In this document: positions 33,447 through 43,700 of the stretch, one piece after another
Layout: each line of letters opens with the position of its first letter
Numbering within the stretch: position 1 is the first letter of the stretch
DNA from: Bacteroidota bacterium
GTDB taxonomy: Bacteria > Bacteroidota > Bacteroidia > Palsa-948
Direction: 5' to 3'
Length of the DNA: 64,000 bases
Assembly: GCA_016195025.1 (NCBI GenBank)
Contig: JACQAL010000004.1
Coordinates: 32,808-96,807 of the forward strand
Position numbers and translations under genes: made by a program
The notes under the pieces: model-generated
The model's database searches: none
What the model was told of the DNA's origin: nothing
Seen by the model: the letters and a program-made list of their open reading frames with translations, nothing else

Positions 33447-35212
33447 TACTGCTTCACTCCGCTCTTGTAAATTTCTTTGCGAAGAATATTCCCTTTCTCA
33501 TCGTAAAAAATCCATTCCCCGTTTTTTAAACTCACCCATTCCGATTTTTCATTCGGGCGGGAGAGTGCATAATGCCCAACACTTATAAGTTTTTGGCTTT
33601 CATCCCATGTTTTTATTTCGCCCGCAAGTTTTCCGTATTTGTAATTTGTTTCCTGGTATAATCCTCCAGTTTCATAGTAGAAAATCCACTTTGCATCGCG
33701 CTCACCATTTTCAAATTTTCCTTCGCTCTCTTTAATTCCGGTATCGTACCAATAGGTCCATTGTCCTTCTTGTTTTCCGTTCGCATAATTTCCCTGCTGA
33801 TGTAGTTTTCCATTGCTGAACCAGTAATTCCATATTCCGGTTTTCACACTGTCTTTGTATCCGCCTTCATAATTTTTATTTCCGTTATCATGCCAGCCCA
33901 TCCATTTTCCATTCATCACTCCGCGAACAAAATTCCCTTCGTCTTTTTTCTGTCCGTTCTCGTACCACGAAATCCATAAACTATCCTGCTTGTCATCTAA
34001 AAATTTTCCGGCTTCAATTTTATTTCCGTTCTTATAAAAAAATTCCCACTTCCCATTTTTCTTTCCATCCTTGTAAAAACCTTTTTTCCATAACGCGCCT
34101 TTGAAATACCAATATTGCCACAAAGAATCCTGCTTGTCATTTTTATAATATCCTTCTGCTTCTTTATTTTTATTTTCGAACCAGTAAATCCACTTGCCGG
34201 TTTGCAAATCATCTTTTAATGTTCCTTCCATTTCAAGCGTTCCGTCTTCGCGGTAAAATTTCCAGTAGCCGTTTTTTTTATCGTTCGAATAATTTCCTTC
34301 ACTCTTAATTTTTCCGCTCTTGAAATAATTTAGGCACTTGCCTTCCTTCTTTCCATTTTTAAAAGTTACAGAATGTTCTTTCCATTCTTCTCTGTTCCAG
34401 AGAATCCATTCGCTATCTTCTCTTCCTTCTTTCAAGTTTCCTTCGCGGAGTTTTATTCCAACTGCATCGTAAAAAACATAAAAGCCATTTCCATCTTTTA
34501 CTTTTTGAATTCCGTCTTCTGTCCAGAAATTCATGACGAGATAATTATTGTCTGATAAATATTTTCTTTCTTCTTTTGGCTTTCCATTGCTGTACCAGTA
34601 ATTCCATGTTCCGTTTTTATTTCCTTTCGAATAATTTCCTTCCGATTGTTTTTTGGCGTCTTCAAAATAACTTGCGAATTTTCCCACGAGCGAATCCATT
34701 TTGAAAAATCCTTCACTCGATGGATTTCCATTCAAATACCAATACAAAAATTTTCCGTTCTTGTAACTCACCCATTTGTTCGTCACTTCTTTCGCCAGAA
34801 AATTTTCCTCGCTTTTCTTTTTTCCGTTATCGTACCAGGTTTGCCACGCGCTGTCGGGCTGGTCAAATTTGTAAAAACTTATTTGCGCCATTTGCCCGTT
34901 CGGATGCCAGATAGTTGTTTTGCCGTTCAGTTTTCCTTTCGAATAATTATCAACGCTCTCCTGCTTTCCATTCTCAAACCATTTTTTCCATTCGCCTTCT
35001 TCCAAACCCTCCGCATAATTTCCTTCGCGCGCAAGTTTTCCATTCTGATACCACTGTGAAAATTTTCCGTGTTGAATTCCGTTTTTGAAATTCTCTTCGG
35101 TTTTCTTTTTTATTTCGCCTTTATCCCAATACGTGATGACGGGCTGAGCAAAAGAAATTAAAAATGAAAAATTAAAAATTAAAAATGAAGAGGAAAATAA
35201 AATGCGTTTCAT
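33446..35212 (-). CDS. Giant YwqK/MORN-type repeat protein, exported
   Basis: 588 residues. After a signal peptide (about 22 residues, ending SFAQ) the whole chain consists of roughly 20-22 units of about 23 residues with the pattern G-x-W-x-x-W-Y-x-N-G-K-x-x-x-E-G-x-Y-x-x-G/D-K-x-x-G. This is the YwqK antitoxin/MORN-like repeat; single proteins with 3-6 units are common, this length is unusual. The signal peptide codons include AAAAATT heptamer repeats. Stop overlaps the cysteine desulfurase start, so the two may be co-translated, which is odd for an exported repeat protein. Confidence 0.82.
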   Translation of the reverse strand: MKRILFSSSFLIFNFSFLISFAQPVITYWDKGEIKKKTEENFKNGIQHGKFSQWYQNGKLAREGNYAEGLEEGEWKKWFENGKQESVDNYSKGKLNGKTTIWHPNGQMAQISFYKFDQPDSAWQTWYDNGKKKSEENFLAKEVTNKWVSYKNGKFLYWYLNGNPSSEGFFKMDSLVGKFASYFEDAKKQSEGNYSKGNKNGTWNYWYSNGKPKEERKYLSDNNYLVMNFWTEDGIQKVKDGNGFYVFYDAVGIKLREGNLKEGREDSEWILWNREEWKEHSVTFKNGKKEGKCLNYFKSGKIKSEGNYSNDKKNGYWKFYREDGTLEMEGTLKDDLQTGKWIYWFENKNKEAEGYYKNDKQDSLWQYWYFKGALWKKGFYKDGKKNGKWEFFYKNGNKIEAGKFLDDKQDSLWISWYENGQKKDEGNFVRGVMNGKWMGWHDNGNKNYEGGYKDSVKTGIWNYWFSNGKLHQQGNYANGKQEGQWTYWYDTGIKESEGKFENGERDAKWIFYYETGGLYQETNYKYGKLAGEIKTWDESQKLISVGHYALSRPNEKSEWVSLKNGEWIFYDEKGNILRKEIYKSGVKQ

Positions 35213-35276
35213 ATAAAAAATACTTTTTCAAATGTAAGGTAAAATTAAATTGAACTTCGGCATCATTTATTTATAC

Positions 35277-35284
35277 TAAATTTG
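35277..35284 (+). promoter_or_regulatory. Bacteroidota -7 box for dut
   Basis: TAAATTTG, exact TAnnTTTG, ends 2 bp before the dut ATG, so the transcript would be nearly leaderless or the box is coincidental; a TTG lies at 35250. Confidence 0.4.
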
Positions 35285-35286
35285 TC

Positions 35287-35724
35287 ATGGTGAAAATCAA
35301 AATCATAAACAAGTCAAAGCACGCGCTTCCATCCTATGCTACAATGGCTTCTGCTGGAATGGATTTGAGAGCAAATCTGGAATCGCCAATTGTTTTAAAA
35401 TCTCTTGAACGGTTTTTAGTTCCGACAGGATTATTCATTGAACTTCCCATGGGGTATGAAGCGCAAATTCGTCCGCGCTCCGGGTTTGCGGCAAAACACG
35501 GAATCACCGTTCTGAATTCACCCGGAACAATTGATGCGGATTACCGCGGAGAAATAAAAGTGATTCTTGTGAATTTATCGAATGCGGATTTTACTATACA
35601 AGATGGGGAGCGCGTTGCACAAATGGTGATTTCAAAACACGAACAAGCCGAGTGGATGGAGGTGGAAGAACTTTTGGAAACAGAAAGAGGCGCTGGCGGT
35701 TTTGGCAGCACCGGCAAAAAATAA
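35287..35724 (+). CDS. dut: dUTP diphosphatase
   Basis: 145 residues. Five dUTPase motifs in order: ASAGMDLRA (motif 1), the RSGFAAKHG motif 2, [13 protein letters not shown] (motif 3 with catalytic Asp and Tyr), [10 protein letters not shown] (motif 4) and [10 protein letters not shown] (motif 5, P-loop-like C-terminus). The trimeric enzyme hydrolyses dUTP to dUMP. First gene of a conserved Bacteroidota row: dut, nucleotidyltransferase, TPR, DUF4292, M23. Confidence 0.97.
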   Translation: MVKIKIINKSKHALPSYATMASAGMDLRANLESPIVLKSLERFLVPTGLFIELPMGYEAQIRPRSGFAAKHGITVLNSPGTIDADYRGEIKVILVNLSNADFTIQDGERVAQMVISKHEQAEWMEVEELLETERGAGGFGSTGKK

Positions 35725-35730
35725 TTTTTG

Positions 35731-36744
35731 ATGAAAGTAATTATTCCAATGGCGGGAATGGGAAAACGGATGCGTCCGCACACGCTCACTATTCCAAAAC
35801 CGCTGATTCCGATTGCAGGCAAGCCAATGGTGCAGCGCATTGTGCAAGACCTTGCAAAAATTTGTCCGGAAAAAATTTCAGAAGTAGCATTTGTTATTTC
35901 GCGCGCATTCGGAAGTGATGCGGAAAAAAATCTTTTTGCCGTTGCTGAAAACTTAGGCGCGAAAGGAAAAATTTATTATCAGGATGAACCGCTCGGCACC
36001 GCGCACGCAATTCTTTGCGCGAAAGATTCTTTGGATGGAAAAACTTTAATTGCTTTTGCCGACACGCTTTTCATTCCCGACTTGAACGCAAAGGTTGATA
36101 CAACCAAAGATGGAATCATTTGGGTGCAAAAAATTTCTGACCCGCGCCAGTTCGGTGTGGTGAAACTTGACAAGGATGGATTCATTACCGATTTTGTGGA
36201 AAAGCCGCAAACTTTCATCTCTGATTTGGCGATTATCGGAATTTATTATTTCAAAGATGGCGCTTACCTGAAAAAAGAAATGCAGTATCTCATAGACAAT
36301 ACTATAAAAGAGAAAGGCGAATACCAATTGACAAATGCAATGGAGAATATGAAAAAGAAAGGAACTAAATTCATTACTTCGCGAGTTGCCGAATGGCTCG
36401 ATTGCGGAAATAAAGATGCAACCGTTTATACCAACAAAAGAATTTTGGAAACTTATTATGAAAATGGAAAAAGTTCCAACCCGAAAGTTGATGCGAGTTC
36501 AAAAATTATTTCTCCGTGTTTTATAGGAGAAAATGTTCAGATAAAAAATTCTGCCATTGGTCCGTTCGCTTCCATTGGAGATAACACCGTAATAGAAAAT
36601 TCTACAATAGAAAATTCCATTGTGCAAACCAATTCTAAAATTAAGAACGCAAAACTTTCCAACTCCATGCTTGGAAATTTTGTGGAGTTTTCCGGCAATT
36701 CAAATGACGCAAGCGTGGGGGATTATTCCATAATTAAAAATTGA
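35731..36744 (+). CDS. Sugar-phosphate nucleotidyltransferase with left-handed beta-helix tail
   Basis: 337 residues from the ATG at 35731 (an in-frame TTG is one codon earlier). N-terminal pyrophosphorylase signature IIPMAGMGKRMRPHTLTIPKPLIPIAGKP (residues 4-32); FVEKP later; then a hexapeptide-repeat C-terminus (about residues 255-337, SSKIISPCFIGENVQIKNSAIGPF and on). Layout as in GlmU/RmlA-like enzymes without confirmed acetyltransferase residues. Probably activates a sugar-1-phosphate with UTP or dTTP for envelope synthesis; starts 6 bp after dut. Confidence 0.9.
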   Translation: MKVIIPMAGMGKRMRPHTLTIPKPLIPIAGKPMVQRIVQDLAKICPEKISEVAFVISRAFGSDAEKNLFAVAENLGAKGKIYYQDEPLGTAHAILCAKDSLDGKTLIAFADTLFIPDLNAKVDTTKDGIIWVQKISDPRQFGVVKLDKDGFITDFVEKPQTFISDLAIIGIYYFKDGAYLKKEMQYLIDNTIKEKGEYQLTNAMENMKKKGTKFITSRVAEWLDCGNKDATVYTNKRILETYYENGKSSNPKVDASSKIISPCFIGENVQIKNSAIGPFASIGDNTVIENSTIENSIVQTNSKIKNAKLSNSMLGNFVEFSGNSNDASVGDYSIIKN

Positions 36745-36795
36745 TTTGTATTTTAGAATAAAACATTTGTAACTTCTCTTCGTTAAAGAATTTCT

Positions 36796-38544
36796 ATGAA
36801 AAAAATAGTTGTGAATCTGTTCTTCGTCTCGGCTGTAATTTTTGTTTCCGGCTGTAAAACCCCGCAGCCAGGCACTCACACTTCTGCGGATTCTAAAAAC
36901 GAAAAACTTCCTTTGTCTTTTGCCGAACAAAAAAAACTCGATATAAATTTTACGGACGGATTGATTCAGAAAATGCAGAGAAATTATCCCGAAGCAATTG
37001 ATAAATTCAAAAAATGCCTCGATGTTTATCCCAACCATTCTGCATCGCTGTATGAAATTGCAAATATTCTGAGTGAGCAGCATAAATGTGCCGATGCAAT
37101 TTCGTATGCGCAGATGGCAGTTTCACTCGATGAAAACAACGAATGGTACCGGCTTCTGCTGGCAAAATGCTTTATGGAAACCAGCAGGTTCAATGAGGCT
37201 TCTTCCGCTTTTGAAAAACTCGTTAAGAAAAATCCAAACAAATTAGATTATTATTTTCTCTGGGCTTCTGCGCTTCTTCACGCAGGAAAAGTTAAAGATG
37301 CAATTGATGTGTATGACCAGATTGAAGGAATGCTTGGAGTGACAGAAGATATTACTTTGGAAAAAGAAAGAATTTACCTTTCGCAAAACCAATTTGACAA
37401 AGCAGTTGCCGAAGCGCAAAAATTAATCAACACAAATCCGCACGAAGTAAAATACCTGCGCGGGCTTGCCGAACTTTACCTGCAGAACAACAAGCCCGAT
37501 GACGCCATGCAGGTTTGCCAGAAGATTTTTTCCCTTGAACCGAACGACCCGGAAACACATCTCATGCTGGCAGATTATTATGAATCGCTGAATGAAGATG
37601 AAAAAGCATTTTTTCATGTGAAGATTGCGTTTGAAAATCCCGACCTTGATATTGACAGCAAAGTAAAAATTCTCATAGGATATTTTAATGTTCCGGAAAA
37701 ATTTAAAAAGGAAAGAGCGCAGTCCGATACGCTCATAAATATTCTTCTTCGCGTGCATCCGCACGATGCAAAAACTTATAGTTTGCAGGGCGATTTTCTG
37801 AACCGTGATGGAAAAAGTGCCGAAGCGCGCGAAGCATTTCGCAAAGCAATTGCGCTCGATAAAACCCGCTATCCTCTTTGGCAGCAAACCATGGTGCTCG
37901 ATGAGCAGTTGGGCGATTTTGATGCGATGGAAGCCGACAGCCGACAGGCAATCGAATTATTTCCTTCTGAACCCTACTCGTATATTTTTAATGCGAGCGC
38001 CAACTATCAGAAGAAAAATTACAAGCAGGCGATAGAAGCCATTAACAATGGAAAAGATTATGTGGCCGGAGATAAAAAATTGCTCGCGCAGTTTTATTCC
38101 ATTCTCGGAGATTGTTACAACGCAACCAAAGAATATAAACTCTCGGATGACAATTATGAAAAGACCATTAATCTTGACCCTGAAAACGCAAACGTGATGA
38201 ACAACTGGGCATATTACCTTTCTCTTCGAAATGAAAATTTAGACAAGGCGGAAAAAATGGGGCTTCGCGCAAATCAATTGGCAAAAGACAATGCCTCGTA
38301 TGAAGATACCTATGCGTGGGTGCTTTATAAGAAAAGAGAATTCGATGAAGCCAAGCGCTGGCAGGAAAAAGCGCTGGAACATGGCGGAGAAAAAAACGGA
38401 ACGCTCATGGAACATTACGGAGATATTTTATACCAACTCGGGCAGAAAGACAAAGCATTTGAATATTGGCAGAAAGCAAAAGCCACCGGAAAATATTCTG
38501 ACTTCCTTGACAAAAAACTTTCTGACAAAAAAATGTATGAATAA
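36796..38544 (+). CDS. TPR-repeat lipoprotein
   Basis: 582 residues. Lipoprotein signal ending IFVSGCKTP (Cys20). Then about 12 tetratricopeptide units (e.g. YPEAIDKFKKCLDVYPNHSASLYEIAN, KDAIDVYDQIEGML, GKSAEAREAFRKAIALDKT, KQAIEAINNGKDYV, DNYEKTINLDPENANVMNNW) covering most of the chain. Outer-membrane-anchored scaffolding protein in the conserved row between the nucleotidyltransferase and DUF4292 genes; possibly a partner of the lipoprotein-like DUF4292 product. Confidence 0.88.
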   Translation: MKKIVVNLFFVSAVIFVSGCKTPQPGTHTSADSKNEKLPLSFAEQKKLDINFTDGLIQKMQRNYPEAIDKFKKCLDVYPNHSASLYEIANILSEQHKCADAISYAQMAVSLDENNEWYRLLLAKCFMETSRFNEASSAFEKLVKKNPNKLDYYFLWASALLHAGKVKDAIDVYDQIEGMLGVTEDITLEKERIYLSQNQFDKAVAEAQKLINTNPHEVKYLRGLAELYLQNNKPDDAMQVCQKIFSLEPNDPETHLMLADYYESLNEDEKAFFHVKIAFENPDLDIDSKVKILIGYFNVPEKFKKERAQSDTLINILLRVHPHDAKTYSLQGDFLNRDGKSAEAREAFRKAIALDKTRYPLWQQTMVLDEQLGDFDAMEADSRQAIELFPSEPYSYIFNASANYQKKNYKQAIEAINNGKDYVAGDKKLLAQFYSILGDCYNATKEYKLSDDNYEKTINLDPENANVMNNWAYYLSLRNENLDKAEKMGLRANQLAKDNASYEDTYAWVLYKKREFDEAKRWQEKALEHGGEKNGTLMEHYGDILYQLGQKDKAFEYWQKAKATGKYSDFLDKKLSDKKMYE

Positions 38545-38618
38545 ATTAAAAGTTAACGGTTAATAGTTTTTACCATCCATCCGACCAACAAGCAACGATT
38601 AACTTTAACTTGGTTGCT

Positions 38619-39458
38619 GTGAAGCAATATTTAAAAATAGTTTTATTCATTCTTCCTTTTCTATTTGCCTGCAAAACGAAAAAAAATATTCCGCACCGCC
38701 CGGAGAGATGCCGGCTGGATTATAAAAGTTCCAGAACCCTTACTCGTCTTCTGCAAGAAAATCAAACGAAGTTTTCAACTTTCGCAGGGAAAGCAAAAGT
38801 AAAAGTTGTCATTGACGAAAAAGAAACCGAATTCAATGTGGCACTGCGGATGAAAAAAGATAGCGTTATCTGGGCTACGATTTCAGTTATGGGCATTGAA
38901 GGAATTCGATTTTTAGCTACAAAAGATAGTATTAAATTTTTTGATCGAAGAGGAAAATATTATGTTGGCGGATATGATACGCTTACAAAAACTCTGAAGA
39001 CAGAAATTGATTTGGAAATTCTTCAGTCATTACTGATAGGAAACAATGTGGAGTTTTACGAAGAAGACGAAAAATTAAGACCAGGAATTGATTCGTGCCG
39101 GTATTTTCTCGGCACCATTCGAAAACGAAAACTAAGAAAAGTAATGGTGAAAGGAAAAGAACTGAAAGAACCTGCGCAAAGCATCTGGATGCTCGACAGC
39201 ACTTTTAAGATTACCAGAATATTGTTCAGAGAATTTGGCTCTGGAAGAGAATTTGATGCACACTTTACTGATTTTCAAAATGTGGATTTGCCCGAAGGAG
39301 AAGTAAAAAATATTTCTGTTCCGTTTGATTTGACTTTTTTCATAAAGACAAATAATATTATCACAGTGCATCTTGAATACACAAAAGCCAGCGCCAATAA
39401 ACCGCAGAACTTTCCGTTTACCATTCCTGAAGGATATGAAAGGATTGAAAAGAAATAG
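38619..39458 (+). CDS. DUF4292 family lipoprotein
   Basis: 279 residues from GTG at 38619 (a TTG at 38610 is an alternative; no ATG is near). Lipoprotein signal ILPFLFACKTKK with the Cys at about residue 18. Body has the DUF4292 pattern: FAGKAKVKVVIDEKETEFNVALRMKKDSVIWATISVMGIEGIRFLATKDSI (about 52-105), resembling LolB-type lipoprotein-binding fold. Its position next to the EnvC-like gene is conserved, arguing for an envelope role, perhaps lipid or lipoprotein handling. Confidence 0.88.
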   Translation: MKQYLKIVLFILPFLFACKTKKNIPHRPERCRLDYKSSRTLTRLLQENQTKFSTFAGKAKVKVVIDEKETEFNVALRMKKDSVIWATISVMGIEGIRFLATKDSIKFFDRRGKYYVGGYDTLTKTLKTEIDLEILQSLLIGNNVEFYEEDEKLRPGIDSCRYFLGTIRKRKLRKVMVKGKELKEPAQSIWMLDSTFKITRILFREFGSGREFDAHFTDFQNVDLPEGEVKNISVPFDLTFFIKTNNIITVHLEYTKASANKPQNFPFTIPEGYERIEKK

Positions 39459-39465
39459 AGAAACT

Positions 39466-40692
39466 ATGGGCAATAGGGTGAATATAAAATTTCTTATATC
39501 CTTTATTTTCCTTATCTCCCTTATTTCCTTTTCATCTCTCTTTGCACAAACCCAAAAGAAAAAGGATTTGGAAAATAAAAAGCAGGAACTTCAGAAAGAA
39601 ATTGAATACCAGAATAAATTGCTTGATGAAGTGAAGAAAAATAAAAACCGCTCCATGATTCAACTTGCCATTCTCAACAATAAAATTTCGCGGCAGCAGG
39701 AATTGATTGCAACGCTGAATAAAGAAATTGATTTGATTGAAGGAACCATTTCAGAAACTAAAGAAAATATCCTCCAGAAAGAAAGTGAATTAAAAATTCT
39801 GAAAAATGATTACGCTAAAATTATTTTCGCTTCCTATAAAAACCGCGATTCCTATTCGCGGCTTATGTTTTTATTCGCTTCGCAGGATTTTAATCAGGCG
39901 CTCCAGCGAATAAAATACATGGAGTATTATACCGAAGCGCGGAAAAAACAAGCCGGTTTGATTGAAGACACACAGCGCCAACTGCAAACCAAAAAGCAGG
40001 AACTGGAAAACAGAAAAGAAATGCAAAGCAAAGCTCTTTCGCAAAAAGAAATTGAAACGGTAACTCTTTCAAAGCAGAAAAAAGATAAAGAAGAAACGCT
40101 CACCGATTTGCAGAAGAAAGAAAAAAACATTCGCACAGAAATTCAAAAGAAGAAAGAGCAGTCGGAAAAATTACGCAAAGCCATTGAAAAAGTAATTGAA
40201 TCGGAAATAAAAAAATCAAATGCGCTGGCAAAAACAGAAACAAAAAAAATTGTGCTCACGCCAGAAGAAAAAGAACTCTCCGATAATTTTGAAAGCAACA
40301 AAGGAAAACTTCCCTGGCCTCTTTCGGAAGGGGTGATTACCGAACAGTTCGGAACGCACGACCATCCTGATTTGCCGGGAATAAAAATCAATAACAATGG
40401 TATCAATATCGGCACGAATAAAGGGGCAAGCGTGCGCGCCATTTTTAACGGCACGGTAGTGGCAGTGGCATCGGTGGGCGGGCTGGAAGGAAAAGTAATT
40501 ATTCTCAAACACGGAGAATACCTCAGCGTATATTCCAACCTCGAAGAAGCATACGTGAAGCAGGGAGAAAAAATTAAAACCAAGCAATCCATCGGGAAGG
40601 TCTTAACCGATGATAACTCTGCCACTGAACTGCATTTCGAAATCTGGAAAGGTCAAAGCATGCTCAATCCTGAAGGTTGGATTGTGAGGTGA
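39466..40692 (+). CDS. EnvC-like murein hydrolase activator, degenerate M23 domain
   Basis: 408 residues from ATG 39466, which gives a signal peptide (KFLISFIFLISLISFSSLFAQ); a longer reading frame back into the previous gene is unlikely. Coiled coil about residues 24-260 (repeated KxxLxxKxxE), then a LytM/M23 domain. The domain lacks zinc ligands: the HxGxD region is NNGINIGT and the HxH motif is ELHFEIW with only one His. This is the hallmark of catalytically dead EnvC-type activators of amidases. Signal peptide codons contain a degenerate CTTATTTCC repeat. Confidence 0.88.
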   Translation: MGNRVNIKFLISFIFLISLISFSSLFAQTQKKKDLENKKQELQKEIEYQNKLLDEVKKNKNRSMIQLAILNNKISRQQELIATLNKEIDLIEGTISETKENILQKESELKILKNDYAKIIFASYKNRDSYSRLMFLFASQDFNQALQRIKYMEYYTEARKKQAGLIEDTQRQLQTKKQELENRKEMQSKALSQKEIETVTLSKQKKDKEETLTDLQKKEKNIRTEIQKKKEQSEKLRKAIEKVIESEIKKSNALAKTETKKIVLTPEEKELSDNFESNKGKLPWPLSEGVITEQFGTHDHPDLPGIKINNNGINIGTNKGASVRAIFNGTVVAVASVGGLEGKVIILKHGEYLSVYSNLEEAYVKQGEKIKTKQSIGKVLTDDNSATELHFEIWKGQSMLNPEGWIVR

Positions 40693-40792
40693 AAATTTAT
40701 TTTTCCCTATACTATTTCCTTGCCGGCATCGTTCCACATTGTTCATTTTATCTGCACTTTAATTTGTAAATTCGTTACCCATTCTGAAAGAG

Positions 40793-43700
40793 ATGAAAAA
40801 AAGTTTGCATAGTTTTTTTTCCCATAGAAATATATTTTGCTTACTGCTTACTGCTTACTGCTTACTGCCCTTTGCCGCCTTCACGCAATTTTATTCCGGC
40901 TCGCAAATGGAGTTCGGAAAAAACCGCGTGCAGTATGACGAGCCGCGTTTGTGGCAATGGTTCAAGTTTGAAAAGTACAATGTGTATTTCTACATGGGCG
41001 GAAAAGAACTTGCCATTTACACTTCGCAGAAAGCAAAAGTGTATACCGAAAAAATTGAGAAGCTGCTTGATTACAACCTCGATGATAAAATTGAATTCAT
41101 GGTGTACAACAAGCAAAGCGATTATAAGCAAAGCAACATCGGGCTGGAATACGAGGAGCCGTACAACATCGGGGGCGTAACGCGCATTGTGGGCTCCAAA
41201 GTTTTTCTTTATTATGACGGAGACCATTCGCACCTCGACAAACAAATTAAAGCCGGCATTGCCGAAGTGCTCATCAACCAGATGATGTACGGAGGAAATG
41301 TAAAAGACGTGGTGAGAAATTCCACACTGCTGAATTTGCCCGGCTGGTACGCGCAGGGATTAATTTCTTATATCTCGGACGAATGGGATACGGATATTGA
41401 CAGCCGCGTGAAAGACGGAATCCTCAGCGGAAAATACAAACGCTTCAACGGGCTGGAAGGAATAGATGCCATTTACGCGGGGCATTCCATCTGGAATTAC
41501 ATTGCGGAAGTGTATGGCGAATCGGTACTGTCAAATATTTTGTACATGACGAAAGTTACGCGCAGCGTGGAAAGCGCCTTCCTCTTCGTGCTCGGAACAA
41601 GTATGAAAAATCTTTCGAGCGAATGGATGCAGTATTACACTGACCGCTACAACGAAAAAGATGAAACAAAAAATCTTCCTTCTGCATCGCTGCTGAAAAA
41701 AATTAAACCCGCGCGCGTTTACCAGCGTTTCAAAACAAGTCCCGATGGAAAACAGGTAATTTACACCACCAATGAATTCGGGCAGTACAAAGTGTGGCTC
41801 TACGATTTTGAAAAGAAAAAAGCAAAACGCATTATGAAGCGCGAGCAGAAATTGGACCGCCCGGTTGATTACACTTACCCTCTCATTGCCTGGCATCCAA
41901 ATGGAGACCGCTTTGCGATTATTACCGAACGAAAAGGAGAACTGCTTCTCACCTACTATACGCTCAAAACAAAAAAATTAGAGACGCAAAAAATTTTCAA
42001 CTTCGAAAAAATTATTGACTTCTCGTATTCGGAAGATGGAAAAGTAATGGCGCTCTCCGCAGTGCAAAACGGGCAGAGCGATATTTTTGTGTACACGCCC
42101 GGCTCGGGAAATGCAGAGCAAATTACAAAAGACATTTACGATGATTTGAACCCGCGCTTCATCAATCACTCAACAAAAATTATTTTTTCTTCCAACCGCC
42201 CCAGCGATACCATCCGCTTCATGAGCGCCTATCCGCTCGACCTGAAAAAAAATCTTCAGCCGATGGAACAGAATTATATTTTCATTTACAACTATAAAAC
42301 AAAATCTCCTTTTCTCCGAAGAGTAACCAACACTCCGCTGGTCAACGAATCGTATCCCTGTGAGTTTGACGAAAAACATCTATGCTTTCTCAGCGATGAA
42401 AACGGAATCCGCAACCGTTATTTAGGCGAACTTGACAGCGCCATTGCTTACGTAGACACTGCCGAGCATTACCGTTACTTCACGCGCTCCTTTCCCGTTA
42501 CAAATTATTCAAGAAATATTCTTGAGCAGGATGTGAATCTGAAATCAAAAAAAATTACGGAGGTTGTTTTCAGTGAAAAAAAATACCGCATGTTCATGAG
42601 CGAACTGCCGGAGAATTTTTCTCAGTCAACCGCACCCGAACTCAACAATACGGCATACCGGGCAAAAACGCTGAAGCAAATTGCCAGGCAAACCGAGCAG
42701 AAAAAAGAAAACGAAACAAAAACCGTTCAAACTGTTGAAGTGATTGTGAAGGAAGAAAAACTTCCGCAGAAAAAAGACAGCATAGGAGGATTTGACATTA
42801 ACAATTATGTTTTTGAAGGCGAGCCGAAAAAAAAACCAACTGCCCCTCCTGCAGAACAGAAAAAAAATCTTCCTGACACAGCAACTGTCAAAACTGCCGC
42901 TGCACCATCTTTCTTCCTTCCGCAGCAGCGGAATTATTTTAAATTCTTTTCCACCGATTATGTGGTCACGCAATTGGATAATTCTTTTCTCAATGCAACC
43001 TATCAGAAATTTTCCGGACCGGGTCCTGTATTTCTCAGCCCGGGCTTTACCGGATTTTTCAAAATCGGATTAAGCGATTTGTTCGATGATTATAAAATTG
43101 TGGGCGGCATACGAATTTCTTCCGACCTGCGCAGCAATGAATATTATCTCAGTTTTGAAAACCGACTTAAGCGGCTCGACAAACAAATTATTCTTCACCG
43201 GCAGGGGCTCGATTATGCAAGCATTGCAGACCCGCCTTTCAAAATTCAAACGCACGAAGCAAAATATGTTTTGAAGTGGCCCTTCAGCGAAACCACCAGT
43301 TTGCGCGGAACCATAAGCGGAAGGCAGGACAGAACTGTATTTTATTCCATTGATGATGCCACGCTGCAGGCGCCAAACGCATTTGAATACTGGGGAGGAA
43401 GCAAACTTGAACTTGTTTTTGACAACACGCGCAAGCGCGGATTGAATTTATATTACGGAAAGCGCATGAAATTTTTTGCGGAATATTTCAAACAGTTGAA
43501 TAAAAAAGAAACCAGCATTACAATTCTTGGATTTGATATTCGCAACTACACAAAAATTCACCGCGACTTTATCTGGGCAAACCGGCTGGCTGCGAGCACT
43601 TCTTTCGGAAAAGAAAAATTACTTTACTACATGGGCGGAGTGGACAACTGGTTTATCCTCGGAAATAAACCCATGTTTAATTATGAAACTCCAATTTCCC

